NCBI GenBank assembly: GCA_900545545.1 | Contig: UQZO01000003.1 | Span: forward strand, 62,001 to 126,000 | Origin: an uncultured Subdoligranulum sp. | Lineage (GTDB): Bacteria > Bacillota > Clostridia > Oscillospirales > Ruminococcaceae | Reading direction: 5' to 3' | DNA length: 64,000 bases | Shown: positions 16,596 to 25,256 of the stretch, in pieces | Layout of the letters: every line of letters starts with the position of its first letter | Position numbering within the stretch: the first letter of the stretch is position 1 | Translations under genes and position numbers: made by a program | Notes under the pieces: model-generated | Database searches by the model: none | What the model was told of the DNA's origin: nothing | Seen by the model: the letters and a program-made list of their open reading frames with translations, nothing else

Positions 16596-16983
16596 GGGGG
16601 ACCCCTCCTTTCACAAATTCGCTGCGGGCCGCCCAGAACGCCTCCGGCGTATCGTAGGCCTGCAGGTCGTTTTTCTTTTCCTGGACCGGGGCGGTCAGCG
16701 CCTGCAGTATGCTGACGGGCCGGTTGCGGCCGGCCTGGGCGTCCTTGCTCTGCATCCACACCAGCAGCGCCAGGTCGTCGGCGATCCTGGCTTGCAGCTG
16801 CAGGGGCATGGGGACCGCAGCCCCCGAAAGCCGCGTCATGACCCGGGAGCCCAGGGGCAGACCGGCGGCCAGGGTGGCCGCTTTCCGCGCGCCCAGGCTG
16901 CGCCAGTCCAGCAGGCGGTAGGTCTCGGCAAAATCGCAGACCAGGCCCCCCTCACCGTCCGCCAGTACCCGGGCCAGGAACAT
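16588..16983 (-). CDS. Tail assembly chaperone, second component (DUF5361-like)
   Basis: 131 residues, helical, with ETYRLLDWRSLGARKAATLAAGLPLGSRV near the N-terminus. This is the pattern of the DUF5361-type protein that sits between the first chaperone and the tape measure in many Firmicutes siphophages. Its ATG overlaps the stop of the first chaperone by one base (TGATG), so it is expressed by coupled re-initiation rather than the classical frameshift. Confidence 0.7.
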   Translation of the reverse strand: MFLARVLADGEGGLVCDFAETYRLLDWRSLGARKAATLAAGLPLGSRVMTRLSGAAVPMPLQLQARIADDLALLVWMQSKDAQAGRNRPVSILQALTAPVQEKKNDLQAYDTPEAFWAARSEFVKGGVPRG

Positions 16984-17258
16984 CAGTTTTTTCCGGCGTC
17001 CCCGCAGGCGTGGAAGATCTCCCCGATAGCTTCGGATACCGCCTTGACGGGTACATTGCCCGCCGGGGTGCGCAGGTGATCGTACAGCGCGCGGCGCTGG
17101 TCCTTGCCCAGCAGCAGGCGGCAAACGTGGGAGATCTGCAGGGGGTCGTTCTCGTCGAGGTCTGCCAGGGCGTCCAGCAGTTCCATGTTGTCGAGGTTTT
17201 CCTCGGGGATGGAGAAGGAAAAGCCGCTCTGGGTGGTTCCCGTTTTTGCCGCCATCAT
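16983..17258 (-). CDS. Tail assembly chaperone, first component
   Basis: 91 residues, acidic and helical, located between the major tail protein and the DUF5361-like protein. In lambda-type phages this place is held by the G chaperone that coats the tape measure. GGAGGCGG lies 1-7 bases before the ATG, which overlaps the major tail protein stop (ATGA). Function is inferred mainly from synteny. Confidence 0.65.
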   Translation of the reverse strand: MMAAKTGTTQSGFSFSIPEENLDNMELLDALADLDENDPLQISHVCRLLLGKDQRRALYDHLRTPAGNVPVKAVSEAIGEIFHACGDAGKN

Positions 17259-17830
17259 GCCGCCTCCTTCTTGACGATGTACTCATGGTGGGTGCTGCCG
17301 GTATCATCAGCGGTGGCCACCAGGGTCACGTCGTAGCCCACCGGCTCGGAATCGTTGTAGACGATGTCATCCATCTCGGAGATGCTGGCCGAGGGGATGA
17401 CGATGCGCTTGAAATCGCCGCCTTTCAGGGTCATTTCGATCACATAGGCGGCAGGGCCGGGGTCCTCGGCGGTGACGTCGACGGTAATGCCGGTGTCAAG
17501 AGTCCCGGCCACATGGCTGTCGCCGTAGATCATCTTGAGCACATCGACGTTTTTCGCCTCGATGAGCTTGAACTGGAAGGTGTCGGGCTTCTCGGTCTGG
17601 GTGCTCAGCACGACATCGCCGCCCCAGGCCTTGGTCTGCTCGCTCTCGGGGCTGTTCGAGTTGGTGACGCCGTCCTCCGAGACGTAGCCCAGGCACTTGA
17701 AGGCTGCGTCCAGTTCGGTCTTGGCGTCGGTGGGCAGCGTAGAGCCCACCGGGGCGCGGAAGATGGCGCCGGTGATCTTGGGCTTGCCCGCGGTCACGTT
17801 GGACGCTTTGTTTTTGCTGGCAGTTGCCAT
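17255..17830 (-). CDS. Major tail protein
   Basis: 191 residues. Beta-rich with the alternating pattern of tail-tube subunits: GAIFRAPVGSTLPTDAKTELDAAFKCLGYVSEDGVTN-type N-terminus, WGGDVVL, FKLIEAKNVDVLKMIYG, and an EMTLKGGDFKRIVIP strand pair. This matches the phage major tail protein family in siphophages. ATG 17830 is chosen because AAAGGATG then lies about 8 bases upstream; the ATG three codons earlier has no room for a ribosome site. Confidence 0.85.
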   Translation of the reverse strand: MATASKNKASNVTAGKPKITGAIFRAPVGSTLPTDAKTELDAAFKCLGYVSEDGVTNSNSPESEQTKAWGGDVVLSTQTEKPDTFQFKLIEAKNVDVLKMIYGDSHVAGTLDTGITVDVTAEDPGPAAYVIEMTLKGGDFKRIVIPSASISEMDDIVYNDSEPVGYDVTLVATADDTGSTHHEYIVKKEAA

Positions 17831-17847
17831 TTCGTTCATCCTTTCTG

Positions 17848-18183
17848 TCAGTAGTGGGTCACATCGTACACCGCCTGGTAGCGGTAGCGCTTGGTGGCCG
17901 TATCGGTGAAGTTGTAGTCGCTGTTGAGCCGGGAGGAAACGACCTCGTCCAACTCGTCCAGGCGGTCCATGGCGGCCTTGACCTGTTCGTTCAGCTCGGC
18001 TGCTTCCATCATGGACGGGCCGTAGGATTGCACGGCAAACTGGGCCGTGCAGATGTAGTCCTCTCGGCCGGAGGAGGTCTTTTCCAGTACGGCAAAACGC
18101 GCCGGCGGCGCGGCGGGGACTTCCATTCCCACCGGCACCTCCAGCGCATCAGCCAGAAATCGCAGCACGGTCTGTTCGATCAT
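17848..18183 (-). CDS. Tail terminator / tail completion protein
   Basis: 111 residues beginning MIEQTVLRFLADALEVPVGMEVP, which resembles the N-terminus of siphophage tail-completion proteins (Gp17-like). It lies exactly between the HK97 gp10-like protein and the major tail protein, where the tail terminator is expected. ATG overlaps the previous stop (ATGA) and has CGGAGG upstream. Confidence 0.72.
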   Translation of the reverse strand: MIEQTVLRFLADALEVPVGMEVPAAPPARFAVLEKTSSGREDYICTAQFAVQSYGPSMMEAAELNEQVKAAMDRLDELDEVVSSRLNSDYNFTDTATKRYRYQAVYDVTHY

Positions 18184-18416
18184 TTCAGCCTCCGAAGGAT
18201 CGTATTGTTTTGGGCATTGTCCTGCCGCGCCTTGGCGCTGGAGGGCCACACCATGGCATTGGCTCGGTTTTTGCCGGTGTAGACGTCGCTCTCGTAGCCG
18301 TCGCCGCAGCGGTTTTTGATAGCATCAGCCTGCTCTTTGCAGGCTTGTGCCATAGCGTCGCTTTTGAGCAATTCCCGCACACCTTTGCGGTTCAGCACAA
18401 TCCGCACTTTAGCCAT
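18180..18416 (-). CDS. HK97 gp10-like head-tail joining protein (short)
   Basis: 78 residues: MAKVRIVLNRKGVRELLKS followed by a helix with QADAIKNRCGDGYESDVYTGKNRANAMVW. This is a common short form of the gp10/minor capsid family in Firmicutes phages. It acts in head-tail joining. Overlaps both neighbours by a few bases. Confidence 0.75.
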   Translation of the reverse strand: MAKVRIVLNRKGVRELLKSDAMAQACKEQADAIKNRCGDGYESDVYTGKNRANAMVWPSSAKARQDNAQNNTILRRLK

Positions 18417-18741
18417 ACCGTTCCACCTTCACTTTCTTGTTCCAGGCAAGGGGGATCAGGTCCTCGATGCCCTGGGTCACGCCGCCGTAGGTGCGGAATT
18501 TCTGCCCGAAAATCTCCACCGTCACATTCTCCCAGTTGTGCGTGTCCCCCTTGGGAATGCCCAGCGTGTAGGCAATGTGCTTGCCATAGAGCTGCAGGTC
18601 GTTGACGACGTCCTCGTTGGTGGGTTCTCCCACCAGTACGCCGGGCACATCTACAGGCGTTTCGGTATAGACGGGCGCATTGAACCCGTCTGTGCCAGTC
18701 TGCACATTTTCGTACAGGCGCACGGTGATTCCATGGATCAT
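18409..18741 (-). CDS. Head closure / minor capsid protein
   Basis: 110 residues, beta-rich (HGITVRLYENVQTGTDGFNAPVYTETPVDVPGVLVGEP) with WENVTVEIFGQKFRTYG. The pattern and position suggest a head-closure protein of the head-tail adaptor group. It overlaps the upstream connector gene through ATGA and the downstream gene by 8 bases. Confidence 0.7.
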   Translation of the reverse strand: MIHGITVRLYENVQTGTDGFNAPVYTETPVDVPGVLVGEPTNEDVVNDLQLYGKHIAYTLGIPKGDTHNWENVTVEIFGQKFRTYGGVTQGIEDLIPLAWNKKVKVERYG

Positions 18742-19121
18742 ACAGTCAGGTCCTCCACAGGGCTGCGGGCGCCGATCCTATCCCCGACGCCCAGCAGCTT
18801 CTTTTCCAGCTTGGAGAGGTAGAGCTCGCCCACCGAACCGCCGGACATCGTCCAGGTCTGTGAGTAGCCCAGCGCCGAGGCCGACCCCTGGGAGGCCCCC
18901 ATGGGGAAGGTCACGGCGTTCTTGTCTGCCCCCGGTCCGGCGTCCAGCTGGCGGCGCACCATCCGGCAGGAGACCAGCCGCTTGCGTTCCTCGTCGGCGT
19001 CCTGGTTGTAGGCGTCGATAACGATGCCCGCTTCGTCCAGCAGCTTGTCGCAAAGGATCTTTTCTTCATCGCTCAACAGCCGGAAGCCGGCTTCTACATC
19101 CTCTACCGTTGCATAGCGCAT
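18738..19121 (-). CDS. Head-tail connector protein (Gp19/Gp15/Gp42-like)
   Basis: 127 residues, mostly helical: MRYATVEDVEAGFRLLSDEE, then LLDEAGIVIDAY and the conserved SCRMVRRQLDAG segment. A Gly/Ser stretch (GASQGSASALGYSQTWTMSGGSVG) precedes the C-terminal helix, as in the family. It binds under the portal and begins the head-tail interface. Confidence 0.78.
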   Translation of the reverse strand: MRYATVEDVEAGFRLLSDEEKILCDKLLDEAGIVIDAYNQDADEERKRLVSCRMVRRQLDAGPGADKNAVTFPMGASQGSASALGYSQTWTMSGGSVGELYLSKLEKKLLGVGDRIGARSPVEDLTV

Positions 19122-19130
19122 GGCGTCACC

Positions 19131-19397
19131 TCACTTCTTGGGGGCCGTGCTTCGCTTGGTGGTGGGCTTCTTCGCTGCCGGACGGGAGGGCTTGGGCGCA
19201 GTTTTGGCGGCGGGGGCCTGCGCCTTGGGCGGCTCGGCAACGGTCTGTGCGGCGGGGTATTCCGCCGGGGCGTCCCCGCCGGGCGGCTCGGCGGGCGCAT
19301 CTGCCATGCGGGTGTGGCCAGCCGCCAGGTATTCCGCCTCCCGCTCCGGGGCAACAGCCATGCGCGTCCCGGTCAAGCTGTTGATAAACTCGACCAC
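19131..19397 (-). CDS. Small Ala/Pro/Lys-rich phage protein
   Basis: 88 residues from a GTG start, with GGGGGGTGA at the end of the capsid gene as ribosome site. The first 35 residues look folded (VEFINSLTGTRMAVAPEREAEYLAAGH); the rest is a low-complexity Ala/Pro/Lys tail. Similar short proteins with a basic tail occur between capsid and connector genes. A capsid decoration or DNA-contact role is possible but unproven. Confidence 0.6.
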   Translation of the reverse strand: MVEFINSLTGTRMAVAPEREAEYLAAGHTRMADAPAEPPGGDAPAEYPAAQTVAEPPKAQAPAAKTAPKPSRPAAKKPTTKRSTAPKK

Positions 19398-19404
19398 GGC
19401 TTAT

Positions 19405-20289
19405 TCACCCCCCAGTCTTCGCCTTGCCCGTCAGCTTGTTGAACACCGTGGTATCGCAGCGGAAGCCGACCTCGATTTCGGCGCGCACGGCGAACATGTT
19501 CTGCTCGAACAGGTTGATGGTGCTCCCGCCGTCGGTCAGGGTCGCCTGGTCGGAGATGGCGATTTGTACGCCCTCCACGGTGCCGTACACGGCCTGCGTC
19601 CAGTCGCCTGCGAAGCCCACGACGGCGTCGGCGGCGGAGGTCTCGGCGGTGTAGGCGCCCTTGGACTGCCGCACCGGCGCGCCCAGGATCATGGGCACCG
19701 CGCCCTCGGCCACCGAATTGATGAACAGCGGGCGCTTGTTGCTGTCCACGGCGGTCAGCAGGATGGCCTTGCCCTGGGGCGACAGCACAAAACCGTTGAG
19801 GATGCCGTCGTGGGCGGCGATGTCGGCGTCGGCCGCCACCAGGCCTCCGTAGGCGTCGGTGAGGATGCTCTGGGCCGTGCAGTTTTTGAGCGTGTCGAAG
19901 TTGGAACCGGGGACGTCCACGGCGCCGAATACGGTGGCGTCGAACTTCTTGGCCAACGCGCCGGGCAGGCGCTGGATCATGGCGTCGTACAGCGCCGGCA
20001 CGTCGCGCCGGAACTGGTTGGAGAAGGGGACGATGACCGCCAGCGTGTAGGCGGCCATCTGTTTGGTGGCCAGCGTACCGCGCTTGACGGGCTTTTTCTC
20101 GGTCTCGCCGACCCAGCCCGCCTCGGGGTCTCCGGTGATGACCGGGATGGTCACGCCCAGGCCGGGCAGCGGGATCTGCCGGGCCAGCGCCATGACGGCG
20201 GAGGATTCCTGGGTCTTCTGCAGGATCTCGCTGGACACAGCGCCGGGCAGCTGGATGGTAGTGGTACGGTTGATGTCGATGGATGCCAT
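19405..20289 (-). CDS. Major capsid protein, HK97 fold
   Basis: 294 residues. The opening (TTTIQLPGAVSSEILQKTQESSAVMALARQIPLPGLGVTIPV) and ITGDPEAGWVGETEKKP are characteristic of HK97-type capsid proteins, followed by PFSNQFRRDVPAL and a C-terminal EIEVGFRCDTTVFNKL strand. There is no long delta domain; a separate scaffold gene precedes it. Confidence 0.9.
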   Translation of the reverse strand: MASIDINRTTTIQLPGAVSSEILQKTQESSAVMALARQIPLPGLGVTIPVITGDPEAGWVGETEKKPVKRGTLATKQMAAYTLAVIVPFSNQFRRDVPALYDAMIQRLPGALAKKFDATVFGAVDVPGSNFDTLKNCTAQSILTDAYGGLVAADADIAAHDGILNGFVLSPQGKAILLTAVDSNKRPLFINSVAEGAVPMILGAPVRQSKGAYTAETSAADAVVGFAGDWTQAVYGTVEGVQIAISDQATLTDGGSTINLFEQNMFAVRAEIEVGFRCDTTVFNKLTGKAKTGG

Positions 20290-20301
20290 ATAGTCTCTCC
20301 T

Positions 20302-20829
20302 TTACTTGAACTGTTCGTTGAACCACGCGGCGAACTGGTCGCGGGTAGAGCCGGTGGGGGCCTTGGCGGGGTCGCCGCCGTCTTTCACAGCGGGGTAGCC
20401 CTGCTCTTTGGCGAAGGCGCCGGGGTCGCTTTTCTTGTACGATGCGACATAGTCGTCAAAACCCAGCAGGGTGCCGTCGTCCTGCAGCGGCAGTTTCTTG
20501 GCATTGAGGTCAGCCAGAAATGCCTTTTTTGCGCTGTCGCTGGTAAATTTCAGGCTTGACGCTGCGCTGGTGGCAGCATACCCAGCTTTCATCTCGGCGA
20601 CCTGCTGCTCGGCCTGCTGGCGGGCCTGGTCAGCCTTCGTTTTCCACTCGGGGTCGTAGCCTTCCAGTTTCTTGTTGGCGTCGGCCAGCTGGGTCCGGGC
20701 GGCGTCCCGCTCGGCTTTCAGCGTGTCCACATTGGCTTTCAGGCCGTTCATTTCCTCGCCGTTCATGGCGAAGACGCGCTGCACCTGTTCATCGGTCAGG
20801 CCCAGGGCCTTGAGGTCTTCTGTCTTCAT
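20302..20829 (-). CDS. Capsid scaffold protein (GP20-like)
   Basis: 175 residues: MKTEDLKALGLTDEQVQRVFAMNG followed by a long helix (NVDTLKAERDAARTQLADANKKLEGYD) and a C-terminal part ending FAAWFNEQF, as in the phage minor structural GP20 family. It directs procapsid assembly. ATG 20829 has AAAGGAG 9 bases upstream; longer frames upstream cross a terminator and are not credible. Confidence 0.85.
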   Translation of the reverse strand: MKTEDLKALGLTDEQVQRVFAMNGEEMNGLKANVDTLKAERDAARTQLADANKKLEGYDPEWKTKADQARQQAEQQVAEMKAGYAATSAASSLKFTSDSAKKAFLADLNAKKLPLQDDGTLLGFDDYVASYKKSDPGAFAKEQGYPAVKDGGDPAKAPTGSTRDQFAAWFNEQFK

Positions 20830-20962
20830 CGTGTGGGTCTCCTTTCGGTCATGGCAGATAGCCTTGGTAAGGCGGTCGGCCCCGCCTGTCTGTGCGGCTG
20901 ATAAGTCCCGCCGCCGGGCAATAGAAAAGCCCGCTCGCCCCTCATGCAGGGCAAACAGGCAT

Positions 20963-20996
20963 GAAAAAAGCACGGTGCAGTTTGCATCGTGCTTTT
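20963..20996 (-). terminator. Terminator between MuF/acidic protein and scaffold
   Basis: AAAAGCACGATGC pairs with GCACCGTGCTTTTTT around a 5-base loop on the minus strand. It ends the terminase-portal-MuF transcript, at least partly, within the late operon. The 130 bases to the scaffold start may hold a promoter, but none is clear. Confidence 0.7.
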
Positions 20997-21001
20997 GGTG
21001 T

Positions 21002-21190
21002 TTAGTTGTTGGATGCGGGCAGTTCGCCCAAGTGCTCCAGAATATCCTGGATGCAACGGGCTTTGAATTCATTCGGCGGTAGTTCTCCGTCGAACAGTTC
21101 TGCCTCCTCGTCGTAATCCGGATCGGGAGGATGTGCTTGCAAGAAGGCTTTCATCTCAGAGATTTCTTCCGGTGTAAAAGTTCGCGCCAT
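21002..21190 (-). CDS. Small acidic protein overlapping the MuF gene
   Basis: 62 residues with about 16 Asp/Glu against about 4 Lys/Arg. It overlaps the 3' end of the MuF gene by 35 bases and is followed directly by a terminator. No family recognised. MuF proteins with toxic C-terminal extensions are commonly followed by an immunity gene, so an immunity role is a reasonable guess, but nothing in the sequence proves it. Confidence 0.55.
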   Translation of the reverse strand: MARTFTPEEISEMKAFLQAHPPDPDYDEEAELFDGELPPNEFKARCIQDILEHLGELPASNN

Positions 21191-22424
21191 ACTGTTTCGC
21201 CTCCTTCAAAAGCTTCTGCATAATATCATTGATATCCTGCGGATTCTGGAAAGATGCAAGTCGTATCTCTGCATCTTGGAATAGGTCGAGAATCCCGTCC
21301 CTGTCAAAATGCGATGTTTTTTCTATCGCGTATACAGTCCCATCGTTGCCCACCGCTGTCAACATCTGCATGTTTTCCCGGGTGGCAAAACCCCGGATGT
21401 CATTCGGCGAGAAGGTCATCCCGCTGGGGTTGGTGTGCGCCGCTATGTAGGGCACGTCCTGATCCGGGATACGCACCCGCCCCGGTCGATCGCCAAAAAT
21501 GGCGTCGCCCAGCGGCTGCATATCCGATCCATAACATCGGGCTGCCTCGGTCCCCACCGGGCGGCCCGCGGCTTCCTGCAGCAGTTCCCGGTGTGCCCGG
21601 GACAACGCCTGCTGGCCTGCCTCGTCCAGCGTGCGGCAGGCAAAGGGCTGCACGGCTTGGAGGGACTGCTCTGTGATGGGCAGATAGCCGCCCCTTATCT
21701 CATCCAGTATACCACGCGCCTCCCGCTCCCGCAACTGCCGCGCCGCATAGGCCGCGCGTTTCTGCGCGTTGATCTTGCCCTTGTCCCGGGCGTACTGTGC
21801 CCGGCGCATGGCGTTGATGTCGCCGCCCGCGGCGTAGTATTGCTCGAGATACTTGTCCGGGTCATACCCGGCCACGTTGGTGTTGCTGTCAAAGCGTATG
21901 GCATACTCGCAGTCGCAGTGTGCGTGGATGTGCTGGGCGTGGCCGCCTTTGAGCGCCTTCCTGCTGGCAGGCTGCCAGCCGTTGCTTGCCAGCGTGAGGC
22001 AAAAGGCGCAGGTGTCTCCATGGGGCACCCAGGCCCACTCGGCTCCGTCGCGGATGGCGTTTTGCAGCGTGGTGTCGGCCCCGGCCCGCTTGACCAGGCG
22101 GCCGACGCCGCTCTGCAGCAGGGGCGGGCTCTGCCGGGTGCCGGTGACCATGCTGGCGGTCTCTCCATAGCTGGCGGGGGCGGCGGGTTCCGCCGGGGGA
22201 ACTTCCGCGCCGGAGGCTTCGGCCACCGCGTCGTACATCTGGCAGGCCAGTTCGGCGCTGCCCTCGCCGTATTTCTGCACCAGGGCGTAGGCGTATTCGA
22301 TGAGGGCCTGGTCGTCCGCCGTGCCGTTCCGAGCGATGTAGGCGGCCATCTCGGTGCCCGCCCGCTCGTTCAGGCGGGACAGCCGGGTCACATACTCAAC
22401 CCAGGTTTTCTCCGTTATTTTCAT
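21156..22424 (-). CDS. MuF-type minor head protein with extra C-terminal domain
   Basis: 422 residues. The N-terminal two thirds are a phage Mu F-like head morphogenesis protein with the conserved metal-type Cys/His set HGDTCAFC ... HIHAHCDCEY near residues 135-175. From about residue 320 comes a separate domain with VPYIAAHTNPSGMTFSPNDIRGF and AVGNDGTVYAIEKTSHFD, resembling appended enzyme or toxin-like domains on MuF proteins. MuF is packed in the head and helps morphogenesis. ATG 22424 is supported by GAGGTGG and overlaps the portal gene by 29 bases. Confidence 0.78.
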   Translation of the reverse strand: MKITEKTWVEYVTRLSRLNERAGTEMAAYIARNGTADDQALIEYAYALVQKYGEGSAELACQMYDAVAEASGAEVPPAEPAAPASYGETASMVTGTRQSPPLLQSGVGRLVKRAGADTTLQNAIRDGAEWAWVPHGDTCAFCLTLASNGWQPASRKALKGGHAQHIHAHCDCEYAIRFDSNTNVAGYDPDKYLEQYYAAGGDINAMRRAQYARDKGKINAQKRAAYAARQLREREARGILDEIRGGYLPITEQSLQAVQPFACRTLDEAGQQALSRAHRELLQEAAGRPVGTEAARCYGSDMQPLGDAIFGDRPGRVRIPDQDVPYIAAHTNPSGMTFSPNDIRGFATRENMQMLTAVGNDGTVYAIEKTSHFDRDGILDLFQDAEIRLASFQNPQDINDIMQKLLKEAKQYGANFYTGRNL

Positions 22425-23805
22425 TTTCCACCTCAACGAGCAGCTGCCGCCCGCGCACCCGCTGTTCCTGGGCCTTGATGCGGCGGATGTCCGCCTGGTC
22501 GAAGCCGATCATTTCGAGGAAGGTGTCGGTGCTGGCGAACTCCTTCCGGGCCGACGCGATCTTGATGGCGGCGTCCGCCGTGACTGCCACGCTGGGCATG
22601 GCCGGGTTCTTGAAGTGCGCCATGATGCCGGCCTCTTCCTCGGTCAGAGCGTCCAGCGGTACGTTGCGGGCGATGGCCTGGGCCATGCGGGCAATGGTCG
22701 CCAGGGCGTCGCCGTTGCCCTGGTTCAGCTGCTGGGCCATCAGCACAAGGGTCTGGCTTTGCGCCAGGATCGCGTCGCTGCTGGTCGGGTTGGCGTCGTT
22801 GACGATGCCCACGTCGGTGATGGTCAGGCCGGTGGCCGCGCTGAACTGGGTGGCGGTCATGCGCATCTTGTCCACATGGGGCTGCAAACTGCCCTGGGCC
22901 AGCTGGCCAAATTCGGGGTTCTCGCCGGTCTCCGGGTTGCTGGTGGAGGCTAGGATGCTGCCGATGTACTGCTTGAACTTGCTCGAGACCACCGCGTCGT
23001 ACTGATCGTCGGTCACTCCCAGCAGGTACTTTTGCGGGGTGGTGTCAAACTCCAGCGCAATGGTGGCGTTGGCCACGATGCGGATATAGTCGTCGATCAG
23101 CGCCCGCACCGGCCGCTTGAGCCGGGAGCGCCCGAACGGTTTGCCGGAGGTGGCGTTCCAGATCATCGGCTCCATCAGCGGACGGCCCATGCGGTGGGGG
23201 TGGCGCTCGGCGGTCCAGACGCCGTTTTCCAGCGTCAGCACCAGCACCGCCTCGTCGGTGTACAAGTTGACGATGTGGGGCCGCCATTGCCCTTTGAATT
23301 TTTCGTCGGGCACCGTGTCGATGATCGCCAGCCCGCAGTCTATGCGGCCCTTCTCGCCGCTCCACAGGGCCGCCGAGGTGGCGGGGGAGTGGAAGCGGAT
23401 GCGGCAGCCCAGCGCCGGGTCCGCCGAGAGCGTCGCAAAGACGCAGCCGTATTTCAGCTCGTCCCGGCAGGCTTTGGCGTACTGGGCCAGCAGGCGGTTG
23501 CCGGCCACCAGCTGCGCCATGGTGTCGGCGGCCTGCCCGCTGCCCACGAAACCGTCGAACATGCTACGGTCGGCCAGGGCGTCCACCGCTTTCTGGCCCC
23601 AGTTGCAGCCCACTTCCAGGTTGCGCAGCCCGCCGGGTAGGGCGATGCCCAGGTTGACGTCGTTCAGCGTCACATGGCCTTCATAGTATTTGTCCTTGAC
23701 GGCGTTGCCGGCCTGGTGGTACTGGTACACCCCGGCCAGGTCCTGCAGATGGCGCTGCTCAGCGCCGGTCAGCCCCTGCACCGCCCCAAAATTCAATGTG
23801 GTCAT
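22396..23805 (-). CDS. Portal protein (SPP1 gp6-like)
   Basis: 469 residues: N-terminal YHQAGNAVKDKYYEGHVTLNDVNLGIALPGGLRN, a wing/stem region, then GRSRLKRPVRALIDDYIRI and NPTSSDAILAQSQTLVLMAQQLN near residue 335, all familiar from SPP1-type portals. It forms the dodecameric DNA channel and packaging vertex. Start ATG 23805 has AAAGGAG 7 bases upstream. Confidence 0.88.
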   Translation of the reverse strand: MTTLNFGAVQGLTGAEQRHLQDLAGVYQYHQAGNAVKDKYYEGHVTLNDVNLGIALPGGLRNLEVGCNWGQKAVDALADRSMFDGFVGSGQAADTMAQLVAGNRLLAQYAKACRDELKYGCVFATLSADPALGCRIRFHSPATSAALWSGEKGRIDCGLAIIDTVPDEKFKGQWRPHIVNLYTDEAVLVLTLENGVWTAERHPHRMGRPLMEPMIWNATSGKPFGRSRLKRPVRALIDDYIRIVANATIALEFDTTPQKYLLGVTDDQYDAVVSSKFKQYIGSILASTSNPETGENPEFGQLAQGSLQPHVDKMRMTATQFSAATGLTITDVGIVNDANPTSSDAILAQSQTLVLMAQQLNQGNGDALATIARMAQAIARNVPLDALTEEEAGIMAHFKNPAMPSVAVTADAAIKIASARKEFASTDTFLEMIGFDQADIRRIKAQEQRVRGRQLLVEVENENNGENLG

Positions 23806-23816
23806 GCTTTGCTCCT

Positions 23817-25256
23817 TTATCCGATACGCATTTTGCGCGTAGGGTCGCGCCTGCTGGTTTTTGCGCCCCACAGCGCCAGGGCGCAGGCTTCGACGGGCAG
23901 GCTGTTTTCGCCGCCGAATCCGTAGCCGCCGCTGATTGGGCGTTTGGTGGTGGTCACGGCGCTTTCCCGCAGGGCCTGCTGGGGGCGGTACCAGGTCAGG
24001 CTGCCCTCGTTGACGCAGTTGACCAGCAGGCCCGCCGCCGCGACCACATCCCGGGCTGACGGGCGGATCACAGCATTCTTAGCCCGCCATGTTTCCCGGA
24101 TGCGGTCGACCAGCACATCGGGGCTGCCCCTGCCGTCGATGACCACACAGCTAGCCCTGCCGTAGCGGGCGTTCAGCCAATCCGCCAACCAGGCAATGCC
24201 CCGCCCGCCGGGCTGCAGTTCGATCATCGAGACCCGTGCCGGTCCCGCCTTGGGCAGCACTGCGCCGCACAGGCAGACGGCGCTGCCGTCGGCGGCAAAT
24301 TTTACGCCGTAGGCGGTCTTTCCCTCGGGTTTAGTCTCATCGCTGGCGCAGCGGTCCCAGGCCGCCGCGTCGATGGCATAGTCGATATGTTCGGCGGGGT
24401 CGGGGCTCCACCAGCCCAAACGTTCCCGGGCAAAGGTATCCGGCGCCATCTGTTCCGCCTCCCCCTCGATGGTCGAAAGCTGGATGCGCCGCCCCAGCGC
24501 AGGGTTGGCGGCCGCCCAGCGGCGTTTGTCGTGGATGTCGCCGATCTCGGGCACCGAGAACTCGAACCAGGCCGTGCGCTTGGCCTCCCCGGCCAGGGCA
24601 CGGCGGCGCAGTTCCCGGAACACGGTGCCGGTCGCATCGGGGCCGGGCGGCGTGCCCAGGTAGAGGGTCTGGGGGTTCAGGCTGGCCGAGATGGCGGGCA
24701 GGAAGGACGCCTGGGCCGTCTCGTCCAGTTCCTGGGCCTCGTCGAAGATCAGCAGGTCGCCGTGCTGGCCCCGGCCGCCGTTGCGGGTGCGGGCCAGAAA
24801 CTTGATGCGCGCCCCGCTTTTGAGGATGATCTCCTCCCGACCGAGCGCGTTCTTGATGTCCCGCACATAGGGCTTCAGCGCCGGATGCTCGAAGAGGTCC
24901 CGCATCTCGTTGAAGGTCTCGGTGGAGGTCTTTTGCAGGTGGGAGGTATAGATGACGTTCTCGTTGAAGAGGATCATGCCGGACCCGGCGCGCCCCTGGA
25001 CCAGCAGGGTCTTGCCGTTTTGGCGCGGCACGCTGCCCCCTGCGGTGGGGGCGGCCCACCGGCCCGCAGCGTCCCGGCCCATCCAGTCGCAGAGGGTGTC
25101 CTGCTGCCACGGGTCCAGCAGGATGTCCGCGACGCGCAGGACCCGGGCGGCGTCCAGGCCGTCGGAACTGGCATACTCAGGTACGGTCTTTGCGGACGGC
25201 TCCTGGCTTCCCGTCGGCCTTGCGCTCCGCGAGGATCGCGCCGATCTCGTTGCCAT
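23817..25256 (-). CDS. terL: Terminase large subunit
   Basis: 479 residues. ATPase Walker A-like SVPRQNGKT (about residue 78), coupling region, and Walker B LLIFDEAQE (about 170), followed by a C-terminal nuclease domain with VVIDGRGSPDVLVDRI. It packages DNA into the procapsid and cuts concatemers. The ATG at 25256 gives an 80-base overlap with the small subunit gene; no better start is seen downstream before the conserved DPWQQ block. Confidence 0.88.
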   Translation of the reverse strand: MATRSARSSRSARPTGSQEPSAKTVPEYASSDGLDAARVLRVADILLDPWQQDTLCDWMGRDAAGRWAAPTAGGSVPRQNGKTLLVQGRAGSGMILFNENVIYTSHLQKTSTETFNEMRDLFEHPALKPYVRDIKNALGREEIILKSGARIKFLARTRNGGRGQHGDLLIFDEAQELDETAQASFLPAISASLNPQTLYLGTPPGPDATGTVFRELRRRALAGEAKRTAWFEFSVPEIGDIHDKRRWAAANPALGRRIQLSTIEGEAEQMAPDTFARERLGWWSPDPAEHIDYAIDAAAWDRCASDETKPEGKTAYGVKFAADGSAVCLCGAVLPKAGPARVSMIELQPGGRGIAWLADWLNARYGRASCVVIDGRGSPDVLVDRIRETWRAKNAVIRPSARDVVAAAGLLVNCVNEGSLTWYRPQQALRESAVTTTKRPISGGYGFGGENSLPVEACALALWGAKTSRRDPTRKMRIG

